From the NCBI GenBank assembly GCA_029237695.1, contig CM055272.1, positions 16,108,042 to 16,172,041 on the forward strand: a stretch of 64,000 bases of DNA. Direction: 5' to 3'. Shown piece by piece: positions 40,793 through 52,227 of the stretch (the stretch's first letter is position 1; every line of letters starts with the position of its first letter). The stretch is from Conchocele bisecta. Its lineage: Eukaryota > Mollusca > Bivalvia > Lucinida > Thyasiridae. The notes under the pieces are model-generated. The model was not told the DNA's origin, did not search any database, and was given only the letters and a program-made list of their open reading frames with translations. A program made the position numbers and the translations under genes.

Positions 40793-43054
40793 ATGCGTGG
40801 CTGGAGAATTCTTAATCCTAATACAAGGAAATTCACATGGCATTCAAATACTAAACCACCAATATTCTGTCGTTTGGACTATTTTCTAATATCTGAAAAT
40901 GTAATTAACAGAGTAACAAAAAGTAAAATTACTACAGGGTTTAAGTCTGACCATTCTTTAGTATATTTTTGTTTACAGACTCAATCTAATGAAAGGGGTC
41001 CGGGATATTTTAAGTTAAATAATAGTCTACTTTTAAAAACGGAATACCAACAACTAATTAGACGAAGTATTTCTACCATTGCCGAAATCAACCAGCATGC
41101 TAATCCAAATACGCTTTGGGAGATAATTAAAGGCACAATACGAAATGAAACGATAAAATTTGCGTCCACTGAAAAGAAAAAAGATTTAAAAATGGAAAAT
41201 AAATTAATAAAGGAAATAGATAAATTAGAAGCAGACTACTCCAAAAAAATATCGGAAGATATTTTAATAGAATTAAACACCAAAAAAGATATGTTACAGT
41301 ATTTATATGAACATAAAGTTAGAGGAATTATGTTAAGATCAAAAGCCGAATGGATTGAGGGTGGGGAAAAAAATACAAAATACTTTGCAAATTTAGAATG
41401 GAAACGGTCTGAAAATAAAACAATAACTAGATTAACGGTAAATGGTCAAAATATTACGAGCAATGGTGAAATATTAAATGAAGAAAAAGAATATTATAAA
41501 AAATTATATACGAAAAAAGAAGCTGAAAATACAAATCACAATTTTTTTTCAAATGATAATGGAGTAAACAGATTATCCCAAGAAAATAAAGAATTATGCG
41601 AAGGCAGCCTTTCAGAATACGAATGCAGTAACTCTTTAAAGGAAATGAAAAACAATAAGAGCCCAGGCTCAGATGGTCTGACTGTGGAATTTTATAAAAT
41701 ATTTTGGAATGACATAAAAAGATATTATATGGATTCTTTTAAATTTTCATTAGCAAATGGATCACTAAGTGAATTGCAAAAACAGGGTGTAATAACATTA
41801 ATACCAAAAAAGGATAGCGATTTATCTATACTTACGAATTGGAGACCTATATCATTACTTAATGTGGATTACAAAATTGCATCAAAGGCCATAGCAAACA
41901 GAATTAAAAAGGTTTTACCAAATATAATAGATGATTCACAAACCGGATTTCTTAAGGGAAGGTACATCGGAGAAAATATTAGAACTCTATACGAATTAAT
42001 GGACCATTTGAATGAAAATGAATTACCGGGTTTATTTTTCTTCGCAGATTTTGCAAAGGCATTTGATACTGTCGAACATTCTTACCTCTTAAAAGTTATG
42101 AAACATTTAAATTTTGGCAACGACATTCTAAATTGGATTAAGCTTTTTTACTCTGATGCAAAAAGCTGTGTTACAAACAATGGTTACTTATCGGATTTCT
42201 TTTCAATAAATAGAGGCGTACGTCAAGGCTGTCCTTTATCACCTTACCTTTTTATTATCGCCATTGAAATACTATCCAAAGCAATTATAAATGAAAAAGA
42301 TATAATAGGGGTGACAATTTATGATATAGAAATTAAAAACACAATGTTTGCCGATGATGCAACTTTTGTGACAGATGGTACAAGAAAATCATTTGAAAAG
42401 TTAATATACATAATAGATGAATTTAGTAAAATATCTGGTATCAACCTTAACACAAAAAAATCCACTGTAATGCGCGTTGGTGCCTTAAAAAATGTGGATC
42501 TGATTTTCTGTCCGGATAAGAAATTCATTTGGACTTCTCTTAGTGCAAAAACGTTAGGGATTACGTTCTTAAATAATAATACAGATATCCACGAATATAA
42601 CATCCTTCCTAAAATAGTAGAGTTTGAACAGTGTCTTGATAAGTGGAAACATAGAAACTTAAGTTTACTTGGAAAAATTACAGTTATTAAAACGTTTGCT
42701 GCTCCAAAATTAATATATCCATTAACAGTTTTACACGACCCTCCAGACAACATGATCAAAAGAATTAAAAAAAAATTAATCGATTTTTTATGGGACAGTA
42801 AGCCTGATCAAATTAAAAGAAACATAATCATCCAATCCTACGAAAAAAGGGGATTAAAAATGTTAGATATAGATAGTTTTATAACATCAATAAGAGCATC
42901 ATGGGTAAAACGAATATGTGACACATCAAACAGAGGCAAATGGAAACAACTTTATGAAAAAAAACTTGAAAGATATGGTGGATTTTTGCTCTTTGAATGT
43001 AACATAAAACAGCAAGATGTAAAACATATAGCGAAGAAAATAAGTTTTAAATAA
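40793..43054 (+). CDS. LINE ORF2 fragment: endonuclease end and reverse transcriptase
   Basis: 753 codons open. The first four residues (M-R-G-W) come from host target-site sequence; the LINE protein begins at R-I-L-N-P-N..F-T-W, the last third of an apurinic-type endonuclease, with K-S-D-H-S-L-V at about 51-57. The reverse transcriptase has N-W-R-P-I-S-L-L (~349), T-G-F-L-K-G-R-Y, F-F-A-D-F-A-K-A-F-D (~416), G-V-R-Q-G-C-P-L-S-P (~475) and M-F-A-D-D-A-T (~518), so the catalytic aspartates are intact. The W-x-S/L-L-G-K-I-T-V-I-K thumb region follows. The motif set is that of L1/Tx1-type elements. The frame ends early at a frameshift-derived stop. Confidence 0.9.
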   Translation: MRGWRILNPNTRKFTWHSNTKPPIFCRLDYFLISENVINRVTKSKITTGFKSDHSLVYFCLQTQSNERGPGYFKLNNSLLLKTEYQQLIRRSISTIAEINQHANPNTLWEIIKGTIRNETIKFASTEKKKDLKMENKLIKEIDKLEADYSKKISEDILIELNTKKDMLQYLYEHKVRGIMLRSKAEWIEGGEKNTKYFANLEWKRSENKTITRLTVNGQNITSNGEILNEEKEYYKKLYTKKEAENTNHNFFSNDNGVNRLSQENKELCEGSLSEYECSNSLKEMKNNKSPGSDGLTVEFYKIFWNDIKRYYMDSFKFSLANGSLSELQKQGVITLIPKKDSDLSILTNWRPISLLNVDYKIASKAIANRIKKVLPNIIDDSQTGFLKGRYIGENIRTLYELMDHLNENELPGLFFFADFAKAFDTVEHSYLLKVMKHLNFGNDILNWIKLFYSDAKSCVTNNGYLSDFFSINRGVRQGCPLSPYLFIIAIEILSKAIINEKDIIGVTIYDIEIKNTMFADDATFVTDGTRKSFEKLIYIIDEFSKISGINLNTKKSTVMRVGALKNVDLIFCPDKKFIWTSLSAKTLGITFLNNNTDIHEYNILPKIVEFEQCLDKWKHRNLSLLGKITVIKTFAAPKLIYPLTVLHDPPDNMIKRIKKKLIDFLWDSKPDQIKRNIIIQSYEKRGLKMLDIDSFITSIRASWVKRICDTSNRGKWKQLYEKKLERYGGFLLFECNIKQQDVKHIAKKISFK

Positions 43055-44286
43055 TGTTTTAAAATCCTGGTCACATATTAACTATTCCTCCAGAAATGAC
43101 ACAGTATCAAAAGAAATACTTTGGAATAATTCCAATTTAAAGCATCAAAACAAAACAATCTTTTTCAAAGATTGGTACAATAAAGGCATTAAATATGTTG
43201 AACATCTATATGACTATAGAGTAAGGAATTTTCTACGATTTACTGATTTTACAGCAATATTCAATATACGTCAGGACGATTTTATAAAATATCAAAGTAT
43301 TGTGAACAGCATAAGTCCATTATGGGCCGAGAAAATAAAAACAGAAAGCATCAACACAACTCCACAATCTACGTCGCTTATATCGAGAGTACAAGATAGC
43401 AAATATGTGAACAAATTACTATATACAAGACAAACACACAAACAAAATATAGAAGAAATAAAATCTCAACAAAAATGGACAAATGAATTTTTGATGATAA
43501 TTTATGCTGGCAACAAATTTACACATTAGCTTTCGATTGTACAATAGACTCAACATTACGCAATTTCCAGTATAGATATTTAATGCGTATCATTGGGACA
43601 AATAAACTACTCTATCGTTGTAATATAGTAAATAGCAGTCTATGTGATTTTTGCTCTATGTATGTTGAGAGCATAAAACACATGTTCTGGGAATGTATGC
43701 ATGTGCAACATTTTTGGTCACAGCTTCGAAATTATCTAAATGAAAAAGACTTAACATATGAAATAAATTTTCGAAGTATTTCTCTAGGAATAACAAATAA
43801 GGCACTGATGGTAAAACAATTTAATTTTATAATTTTGTTAGCAAAATACTATATTTTCAAATGTAAATATGAAAAGCATGATATTACTTTCGAATCTTTT
43901 GTAAGTTACTTGAAAAATAGAATACATATAGAAGAAGAAATAGTGACAATGAAAGACAAAAGAGAACAGCATATTATTAAGTGGGGCAGGTTTAATATAT
44001 AAAGTTCTTATAGGCACCGCACGAAAAATCAAGCACAACATATCTCTATATTAAATATAAACTACAAAGGCCCAGCAGGTGTGAACACAGAGAAAGAAAC
44101 CCTTACATTCTTCCTTCTTTTTCATGCTCTGTATATCTTAACTACTTTACTCTCCCATACATTTCACTTTTTAATATAATATGTAATCATTGTATTTCAT
44201 TTAGCTATATTCTCTTGTAAACTTTATAAAATGTACATGTTGTATTTAAAAGTGGAAATAAACCATTTAATAACAAAAAAAACAAA
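40804..44286 (+). mobile_element. 5'-truncated L1/Tx1-like LINE with 15-bp TSD
   Basis: The 15 bases AAAAATGCGTGGCTG occur at 40789-40803 and again at 44287-44301, flanking the element: a target-site duplication. The body starts within the endonuclease domain, has a full reverse transcriptase, a C-terminal C-x2-C..H-x4-C knuckle at about 43645-43705, an A/T-rich 3' UTR with AATAAACCATTTAATAAC, and an A-rich tail. Two frameshifts (about 43046 and 43492) break the single large frame. It is 5' truncated, so it cannot move on its own, but the perfect TSD shows recent insertion. Confidence 0.92.
43055..44002 (+). pseudogene. LINE ORF2 C-terminal part, frameshifted
   Basis: Continuation of the same protein in other frames: V-L-K-S-W-S-H-I-N..F-K-D-W-Y-N-K-G-I-K-Y-V, then after a shift near a TTTTT run (about 43488-43492) A-F-D-C..R-I-I-G-T-N-K-L-L-Y, then L-C-D-F-C..K-H-M-F-W-E-C (zinc-knuckle-like) and a natural stop at 44002. 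One shift is next to a homopolymer, so a base-call error is possible. Confidence 0.85.
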
Positions 44287-44301
44287 AAAAATGCGTGGCT
44301 G

Positions 44302-45120
44302 ATATAGGCAGGTAATTCCTATTCGGAATGGCATTTAGCACACTCAGGTTCGACAGTATTGCATTTTGGGGGAATAATACATGCCAAGTAATTGACCGAA
44401 ATAAATACTTTTCTCGAGTGGTACTTTGAGCCAATATGGCTGAAGCACATACACATCCTGTTGTTACATGGAGCTCGCATGACTCCAGTTATAATTAGTT
44501 CCATTGTATCGCTACTTTTGTGACTGTGACTGTGACTATGCCTTTAGCGACCAGTGTAGCAGTTTGTAAAACTTAAGAATCATCGCCGACATTAATTTTG
44601 TTCTAAAACGCACCTGCCGAATGACGTCATCACATGTTTTGTCGACGTCATATGCTTTGAGTTTGAATCGCAGATTTCGTTTCAACATTTCAGGTAAGTC
44701 GGTGGTCTGGTTGCATGCAATGGCGGATTCATGTAGGGGAAAACACGGCGCGAGCACCCCCCCCCCCCACCTCCTGGCTCTAAAATGCGCCAGAACGCAG
44801 CAAAATGGGATGCAGATATCAAAAATATTCCGTATGGCAGACCGCCGAACCCACCTAGTAGCCTCCCGAAAATATAGTAAGCTATTTCAATTAAGAAGTC
44901 CCGCTCCCCCCCCCCACCCCCCCCCCCCCCCCCCCACCCCCCTAACCTGAAATCCTGGATCCACCCCTGGCATGTTTGCTGTCTGTTTCACGAAACCTTC
45001 CCAAATGTTACGGCTATATAAACATTGCAATAAACATTCGATAATTTTATTACGAAAAATTGATGTGTCTACTGTATGGAATTTGACATGGGGGAAAAGG
45101 AGGTGGAGAAGATACATGTA
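44302..45120. other. No gene; C-run rich segment
   Basis: After the LINE target site the flank continues GATATAGGCAGG. A stretch at 44715-44970 has GGCGGATTCATGTAGGGG, two long C runs (44757-44768; 44908-44942) and GGATCCACCCCTGG, resembling the ends of a DNA element, but the inverted termini are not convincing. No gene recognised. Confidence 0.5.
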
Positions 45121-48100
45121 GGTTAGCCACTTCAAAATATTTTTACTATATAATTTAACCGATTGTCATCCAATAAGGCCAGTCTCTCCTACTTTCACTA
45201 TTCGTATGGATGCTGTGGGACCCACTTGTACATGACCTGCAGCCAGTCTGTACTGGTTCTGCATGAACTAAACAATAGGTTCACTTACTCCTAAGAAAGA
45301 AAAATTCAACCTTGTCATATTTTGCAATATTGTTTACATTTTTTGGCCAAGGAAACTCTGTTTACATCACGTGACCAACATGTTCAGTATTTTCTTTTAA
45401 ATGCTACAAATATTCTGAAAACTGGTGTTAAAAGCACCCCAAAATGTTACTCAAGTGAAACTATTTGCAAGCAAACGGTGTCTGTGACCTCAAAACACCC
45501 GCACTATTTTTGTACACCGGACTATTTTTGCATACACCCTGGGCGATTTCGGACCATTTGGTATCCTCTAACCTATAAGTGTACCAGGCTCACTACAAAT
45601 CATTCTACACTATTCACTATTCCAAACTAGGTTCTATTCCTTGATACAGTACCAAGTTTGGAGCAAATATCTCAAATGGTTGTCACACAGCAGCTGTGTA
45701 ACTCCACCATGTGACTGTTCACATTCTGCCTTAAATTGAGCTACTACATAACTATGGAGAGATTTAATAGATGATTAATTAAAAGCACAAACGTCCATAA
45801 AATCACATAACATTACCCTAAATAGTGGTATAGCTAACCATTCTACATATAAAGACTCATCACTCAAACTATACCAACATGTATGCCACTCTGGAATGGT
45901 CGACAGACAAAAGGGTACTGACTTGGAATGGTCAGTCAAGAAATTTGCTTTATGACACAGGAGGAAAGGAAAAACAATGTTTTCTAAGTACTAGTGTATT
46001 GGTACTATACCGATATGCGAAAACAATACACTTGCGCCTAATTTTGGCAAATTTTGGAACAGCGTCGCGATGTCACGCCACTTTCCCGAACTTCTTAATT
46101 GTCCATCAGGAAGCCAATATCAATGAAAAAAAAAGAAAAACACACTATAATGACTGTTTTGTTTTGGAGTTCGCTTGATTACTCTTGTCGCAGAAACAAC
46201 TTTAAATTATGTTCCCAGAGACATAGCTACAAGAAACATACAATTCCAACTTCAAATTCTACAAAAAAACATATCTCACATCGGGCCTAGGCCAACCTTA
46301 TAGGTTAACCACCTCCAAATAGTTTTACTATATAATTTCAACGATTGCCATCCAATAAGGCCAGTTTCTCCTACTTTCACTATTCGTATGTATGCTGTGG
46401 GACCCACTTGTACATGACCTGCAGCCATTCTGTACTGGTTCTGCATGAACTAAACAATAGGTTCACTTACTCCTAAGAAAGAAAAATCCAACCTTGTCAT
46501 ATCCTCCAATATTATTTACATTTTTTTGGCCAAGGAAACTCAGTTTACATCACGTGACCAACAGGTTCAGTATTTTCTTTTAAATGCTACAAATATGCTT
46601 AAAACTGGTGTTAAAAGCACCCCAAAATGTTTTTCAAGTGAAACTGGGTAGTAATGGATCAAGATTTGCAAGCAAACGGTGTCTGTGACCTCAAAACACC
46701 CGCACTATTTTTTATACCGGACTATTTTTGCATACACCCTGGGCGATTTCGCACCATTTGGTATCCTCTAACCTATAGTACCAGGCTCACTACAAATAAT
46801 TCTACACTATTCACTATTCAAAACTAGGTTCTATTCCTTGATACAGTACCAAGTTTGGAGCAAATATCTCAAATGGTTGTCACACAGCAGCTGTGTAACT
46901 CCACCATGTGACTGTTCACATTCTGCCTTAAATTGAGCTACTACATAACTATGGAGAGATTTAATAGATGATTAATTAAAAGCACAAACGTCCATAAAAT
47001 CACATAACATTACCCTAAATAGTGGTATAGCTAACCATTCTACATATAAAGACTCATCACTCAAACTATACCAACATGTATGCCACTCTGGAATGGTCGA
47101 CAGACAAAAGGGTACTGACTTGGAATGGTCAGTCAAGAAATTTGCTTTACGACACAGGAGGAAAGGAAAAACAATGTTTTCTGAGTACTAGTGTATTGGT
47201 ACTATACCGATATGCGAAAACAATACACTTGCGCCTAATTTTGGCAAATTTTGGAACAGCGTCGCGATGTCACGCCACTTTCCCGAACTTCTTAATTGTC
47301 CATCAGGAAGCCAATATCAATGGAAAAAAAAAGAAAAACACACTATAATGACTGTTTTGTTTTGGAGTTCGCTTCATTACTCTTGTCGCAGAAACAACTT
47401 TAAATTATGTTCCCAGAGACATAGCTACAAGAAACATACAATTCCAACTTCAAATTCTACAAAAAAACATATCTCACATCGGGCCTAGGCCAACCTTATA
47501 GGTTAGCCACCTCCAAATAGTTTTACTATATAATTTCAACGATTGCCATCCAATAAGGCCAGTTTCTCCTACTTTCACTATTCGTATGTATGCTGTGGGA
47601 CCCACTTGTACATGACCTGCAGCCAGTCTGTACTGGTTCTGCATGAACTAAACAATAGGTTCACTTACTCCTAAGAAAGAAAAATCCAACCTTGTCATAT
47701 CCTCCAATATTATTTACATTTTTTTGGCCAAGGAAACTCAGTTTACATCACGTGACCAACAGGTTCAGTATTTTCTTTTAAATGCTACAAATATGCTTAA
47801 AACTGGTGTTGAAAGCACCCCAAAATGTTTTTCAAGTGAAACTGGGTAGTAATGGATCAAGATTTGCAAGCAAACGGTGTCTGTGACCTCAAAACACCCG
47901 CACTATTTTTTATACCGGACTATTTTTGCATACACCCTGGGCGATTTCGCACCATTTGGTATCCTCTAACCTATAGTACCAGGCTCACTACAAATAATTC
48001 TACACTATTCACTATTCAAAACTAGGTTCTATTCCTTGATACAGTACCAAGTTTGGAGCAAATATCTCAAATGGTTGTCACACAGCAGCTGTGTAACTCC

Positions 48101-49163
48101 ACCATGTGACTGTCCACATTCTGTCTTAAATTGAGCTACTACATAACTATGGAGAAATTTAATAGATAATGAATTAAAAGCACAAAAGTCTATAAAATCA
48201 CATAACATTACCCTAAATAGTGGCATAGCTAACCATTCTACATATAAAGACTCATCACTCAAACTATACCAACATGTATGGCACTCTGGAATGGTCGACA
48301 GACACAAGTGTACTGGCTTGGAACGGTCAGTCAAGAAATTTGCTTTATGACACAGGAGGAAAGGAAAAACAATGTTTTCTGAGTACTAGTGTATTGGTAC
48401 TATACCGATATGCGAAAACAATACACTTGCGCCTAATTTTGGCAAATTTTGGAACAGCGTCGCGATGTCGCGCCACTTTCCCGAACTTCTTAATTGTCCA
48501 TCAGTAAGCCAATATCAATGAAAAAAAAGAAAAACACACTATAATGACTGTTTTTTTTGGAGTTCGCTCGATTACTCTTGTCGCAGTAACTTTAAATTAT
48601 ATTCCCAGAGACATAGCTACAAGAAACATACACTTCCAACTTCAAACTCTACAAAAAACATATCTCACATAGGGCCTAGGCCCACCTTATATGTTAGCCA
48701 CCTCCAAATAGATTTACTATATAATTTCACCGATTGCCATCCAATAAGGTCAGTCTCTCCTACTTTCACTATTCGTATGGATGCTGTGGGAACCACTTGT
48801 ACATGACCTGCAACCAGTCTGTACTGGTTCTGCATGAACTAAACAATAGGTTCACTTACTCCTAAGAAAGGAAAATCCAACCTTGTCATATCCTCCAATA
48901 TTGCTTACATTTTTTCGCCACGGAAACTCTGTTTACATCATGTGGCCAACAGGTTCAGTATTTTCTTTTAAATGCTACAAATATGCTGAAAACTGGTGTT
49001 AAAAGCATCCCAAAATGTTCCTCAAGTGAAACTGGGTAGTAATGGATCAAGATTTGCAAGCAAACGGTGTCTGTGACCTAAAAACACCCGCACTATTTTT
49101 TTTATACCGGACTATTTTTGCATACAACCTGTGCGATTTCGCACCATTTGGTATCCTCTAACC
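45121..49163. repeat. Tandem array of ~1.2 kb units (3.4 copies)
   Basis: Units begin at GGTTAGCCACCTCCAAATAG: 45121-46302, 46303-47500, 47501-48691, and a partial 48692-49163. Each holds CATCCAATAAGGCCAG, ACCCACTTGTACATGACCTG, TCACGTGACCAACA, TTTGGAGCAAATATCTCAAA and GCCACTCTGGAATGGTCGAC. Units 1 and 2 are nearly identical; unit 3 and the partial unit are more diverged. A ~100-residue plus-strand frame (M-Y-A-T-L-E-W-S..Y-D-T-G-G-K-E-K-Q-C-F-L) recurs at 45879, 47076 and 48274 and in the dispersed copy (54502). A 101-residue minus-strand frame (48029-48334) is open in unit 3 only. Neither is recognised; coding is doubtful. Confidence 0.9.
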
Positions 49164-49701
49164 TGTATATTAAACGTGTTATCAAGAAAGTCCGAGAACG
49201 TTATGACTGAACCTCGTACATCTTCCATTGTGGGTACTTTGACAGTATAAAAGGGGTCCGAAACCTCGGAACGGTGACTGTGTAGATAATTAACAATTTG
49301 TTTCGTGTGCACTGATTGAGCATTACTAGTTGCACAAGCTATGTCAATTACCCAAAACCAACGAAATTCACCAAAATCTACCAAATATTCACCAAAATAC
49401 CCAGATGACACCAAACACACTGACCATCTGTTCAAACACATGTGAAACAGAGAGCTGGTCAGGTAACAAATCTGCGGTCAGAGAGGATTTCTCTCAGACT
49501 TGGAAGCGAAAGTAAATCGCATAGGGCTACATCTGGCGATATAATTTCGCATGCACTCGGAATATTTTGTCAACTTTTGACTTAATCTATAAAAAATATA
49601 GAATATTTTGTAAACGTATTAATGAAATTGCGCAGATGTCCAAAGGTACAAAATCCCATGGCGTGTTTCAATTAGGAGATAGTAACTCCTAATAATGACT
49701 T
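49164..49701. other. No gene; half copy of the GACACGCCATG MITE
   Basis: 49535-49668 matches the right half of 40429-40695 (TTTTGTCAACTTTTGACTTA; ATGAAATTGCGCAGATGTCC; CATGGCGTGTTTCA). The part before it (49164-49500) shows nothing recognised beyond an ACCAAAATA-rich stretch. Confidence 0.55.
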
Positions 49702-50265
49702 ACTGTCTGTTTCATGAAACCTGCCCAAATTGTAAAGCCATTTAAACAATGACAAAACTATTTTTTTTTTCTATAATATTAAATTTTATCAAAATTTAAG
49801 AATGAGGTTTCTTTTTATTTCACGAAATTTGGTCCAATATTGATTTTATTACGATTTTGTTCCCTATGTTAAATCCCCATAGACATCTTCACAGAGTGAA
49901 GAAGTCTATGGGGATTTAACATGGGGATTTTTTTCTCAAATTTCTGAAATAGTGGACCGATTTTCAAAATTCAAACTTTTGTTTTCTTAGTTAGATCGTT
50001 TCGAAGCTATCTAGCTACGTTTCAATGTCAATTTCCCATTTTTTTTTGTTTTTCGACCCCTCCTTCCTCTTTTTCCCCATGTTAAATTCCCATACAGAAA
50101 TCTTTTTTTCATAATAAAATCAATATTTGACCAACTTTTACGAATAAAAAGAAGGATCATTCTTAAATTTTGATAAAATTTAATATTATCAAAAAAAAGA
50201 TTGTGTTTGCATTGCTTATACATGTATAGCCGTAAAATTTGGGCAGGTTTCTTGAAACAGACAGT
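49702..50265. mobile_element. Foldback element ACTGTCTGTTTCATGAAACC
   Basis: Long arms: ACTGTCTGTTTCATGAAACC..TAATATTAAATTTTATCAAA..TTAAGAATGA, and the reverse TCATTCTTAAATTTTGATAAAA..GGTTTCTTGAAACAGACAGT. An inner hairpin at about 49869-49930 has ATGTTAAATCCCCATAGAC and GTCTATGGGGATTTAACAT. About 564 bases, non-coding. Confidence 0.85.
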
Positions 50266-50398
50266 AGTATCTTCTAATTGAGGAGATACATATATTTTAG
50301 CATTGGCACCAGGACGCTTCCATACATTTGCGAACTTATTTTTTACGGTAGTTTTGATACAGTTTAGTACTTTCTGTGCCGTATCGACACGTGTCCTG

Positions 50399-50628
50399 GG
50401 GTCGTCTCATAAACTTCGTAAGACTAAAATGTACGTAAGTGCAAAATTATGATAGTCTGTAAATTTCACATTAACACTGTTTTCTTGTAAACTATTATTT
50501 GATATACATTTATTGAATATGCAGCCTATGCTCAATAAATGTAAATACATCAACAGAACTTTCCAGACGATCCTAAATTTGCACTTATGAACATTTTAGT
50601 CGTACGAAGTTTGATGAAACGGTCCCCT
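50399..50628. mobile_element. Foldback element ACTTCGTACGACTAAAATG, copy 1
   Basis: AAACTTCGTAAGACTAAAATG..CGTAAGTGCAAAATTATGAT at the left; GCACTTATGAACATTTTAGT..CGTACGAAGTTTGATGAAAC at the right. The centre has AATATGCAGCCTATGCTCAA. Confidence 0.85.
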
Positions 50629-50761
50629 GTTCTGCTCACCTGTAAGCAAGCAAGGTTTCCAGTTTACAGATATCTTTCTAACTTTCATAACCTTTCTCAG
50701 AATCCGATGCTCATGAAAACCCAAATATACCTTCCATCATTTACACTAGATATCTGTACAC

Positions 50762-50997
50762 CAGGGGCCGTTTCACTATACTTCATGCGACTAAAATGTT
50801 CGTAAGTGCAAATTTAGGATCGTCTAGAAATCTCTGTTGATAATGATAATGCGTGTGCAGCCTATGTTCAATAAATGTAAATCAAATAAGTGTTTACAAG
50901 AAAATGTTGTTAATGTGAAATTTACAGACTATCATCATGATCATATGTTTGCACTTACGAACATTTTAGTCGTACGAAGTTTAGTAAAACGCACCCA
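50762..50997. mobile_element. Foldback element ACTTCGTACGACTAAAATG, copy 2
   Basis: GGGGCCGTTTCACTATACTT..GACTAAAATGTTCGTAAGTG pairs with GCACTTACGAACATTTTAGT..CGTACGAAGTTTAGTAAAAC. The centre is shared with 32011-32066. It is immediately followed by another foldback element. Confidence 0.85.
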
Positions 50998-51292
50998 GTG
51001 GCCTATTTAAACAACATTGCAAAGTATACCTATCTTGCTAAGTACACTTTGAGGGAGAATTTTTCAATTTAAGGATAGTTTATATTATTTTTTATTATAC
51101 TGAATTTATTACATTATCACAGCTATCTATGTTATGAATTCAGAAAAATAATTCAGCATACTTTTAATCATCAACTATATGCAGTCGTTAGTTCTATATG
51201 AACTAATGCATTTCAGGAAAAATAAATTATTACTCCCTGAAACTGTACTTAGCTAGATAAGTATGCTTAGAAATGTTGGTGAAATCGGCTAC
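50998..51292. mobile_element. Foldback element GTAGCCNATTTCATCAACAT, copy 2
   Basis: GTGGCCTATTTAAACAACATTG..CTTTGAGGGAGAA and GAAATCGGCTAC with the inner ACTGAATTTATTACATTATC. One inner arm is partly lost. Confidence 0.75.
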
Positions 51293-51304
51293 AGTCTTAT
51301 TAGT

Positions 51305-51770
51305 TGTGGCCCTGACTGGAGAAATAGGGCTTATGGCATTTATAGTCGGTCTTGTTCGTGATCTGTAGCCGATTTCATCAAAATTGCAAAGTATACTTAT
51401 CTAGCAATTTAAGGATAAATTTATTAATTTTCATTATCCGGAATTTATTACATTATCACAGCTATTTTGTGATAATGTAATACATTCAGTATAATAATTC
51501 TGCATACTTTTAATCATCAAATATATGCAGTCGTTAGTTATATGACATAATGATTTTCGGGAAAAATAAATGATTACTCCCTCAATTTATACTTTGCTAG
51601 ATAAGTATGCTTTGATGAAATCGGCTACTGATAGAACATTCCTGCAATCTGATATGGACATATATACTGTTTATGAGAAGCAGGACGGGTGATTTATTAA
51701 CCATACGGCGAACAGTGTAGTGCCATATCAGACTGCGCGGATTTGGGGCTACACTGGTCGCATAACACAT
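51305..51770. mobile_element. MITE TGTGGCTGTGACTGGAG, copy 4, split by an insertion
   Basis: 51305-51364 has the left part (TTGTGGCCCTGACTGGAGAA; GGGCTTATGGCATTTATAG). 51629-51770 has the right part (AAGCAGGACGGGTGATTT; GGCGAACAGTGTAG; TACACTGGTCGCA). The foldback element at 51365-51628 sits between them, so that element is younger. Confidence 0.75.
51365..51628. mobile_element. Foldback element GTAGCCGATTTCATCAAAAT, copy 3 (nested)
   Basis: GTAGCCGATTTCATCAAAAT..AAGTATACTTATCTAGC at the left and GCTAGATAAGTATGCTTTGA..TGAAATCGGCTAC at the right; inner hairpin TTTATTACATTATCACAGC and GTGATAATGTAATACATTCA. Inserted into the MITE at 51305-51770. Confidence 0.85.
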
Positions 51771-51799
51771 ACGCCCTTTCATCGAACTGTACAGACTTA

Positions 51800-52074
51800 C
51801 AGAATGCGGGTGGGTAATTTAACGATCGGGATTCATCCTCACCGGAATCCAGACAGGAGACCTGATTTGGCCCTCACGTACGTTTTTGGTTTTCTTGTAT
51901 GTGAGAGTTGAATCTGGTTATATCCTTATATGAGTAATATGATTATTCGTAATCCTTCTACTTTTATGGGAAGGGGCCAAGTGACTTTGGTATATTATGG
52001 ACAGGTCAGGTTATTCTAATTTGAGGGCTGAATATATAGGTTTTTCTCTGTAAATATTCCGTTCTGATTTCGGG

Positions 52075-52117
<43 letters not shown>

Positions 52118-52140
52118 CCCATTCAAACAAACAAACAGGC
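51800..52140 (+). repeat. SINE-like dispersed repeat, copy 4, with long C run
   Basis: AACGATCGGGATTCATCCTC, CTGATTTGGCCCTCACGTAC, GGGAAGGGGCCAAGTGACTT, AATATTCCGTTCTGA, then a C run of about 40 (52076-52118), then ACAAACAAACAGG. The GGCCTTAAATGACC..GCCGTTAAACACC part is missing; the C run and tail are joined. Confidence 0.7.
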
Positions 52141-52227
52141 CGCGTATTTTCGGCGCCCTGGCATTGCAGCGTCTTTAACAATTTCTACACCAGCTGCACC
52201 CTACGGAGCGCCGCAAGGGACATGGAT

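Noticed and set aside
42319..42759. 146-codon minus-strand frame
   Set aside because: Shadow of the LINE reverse transcriptase on the plus strand.
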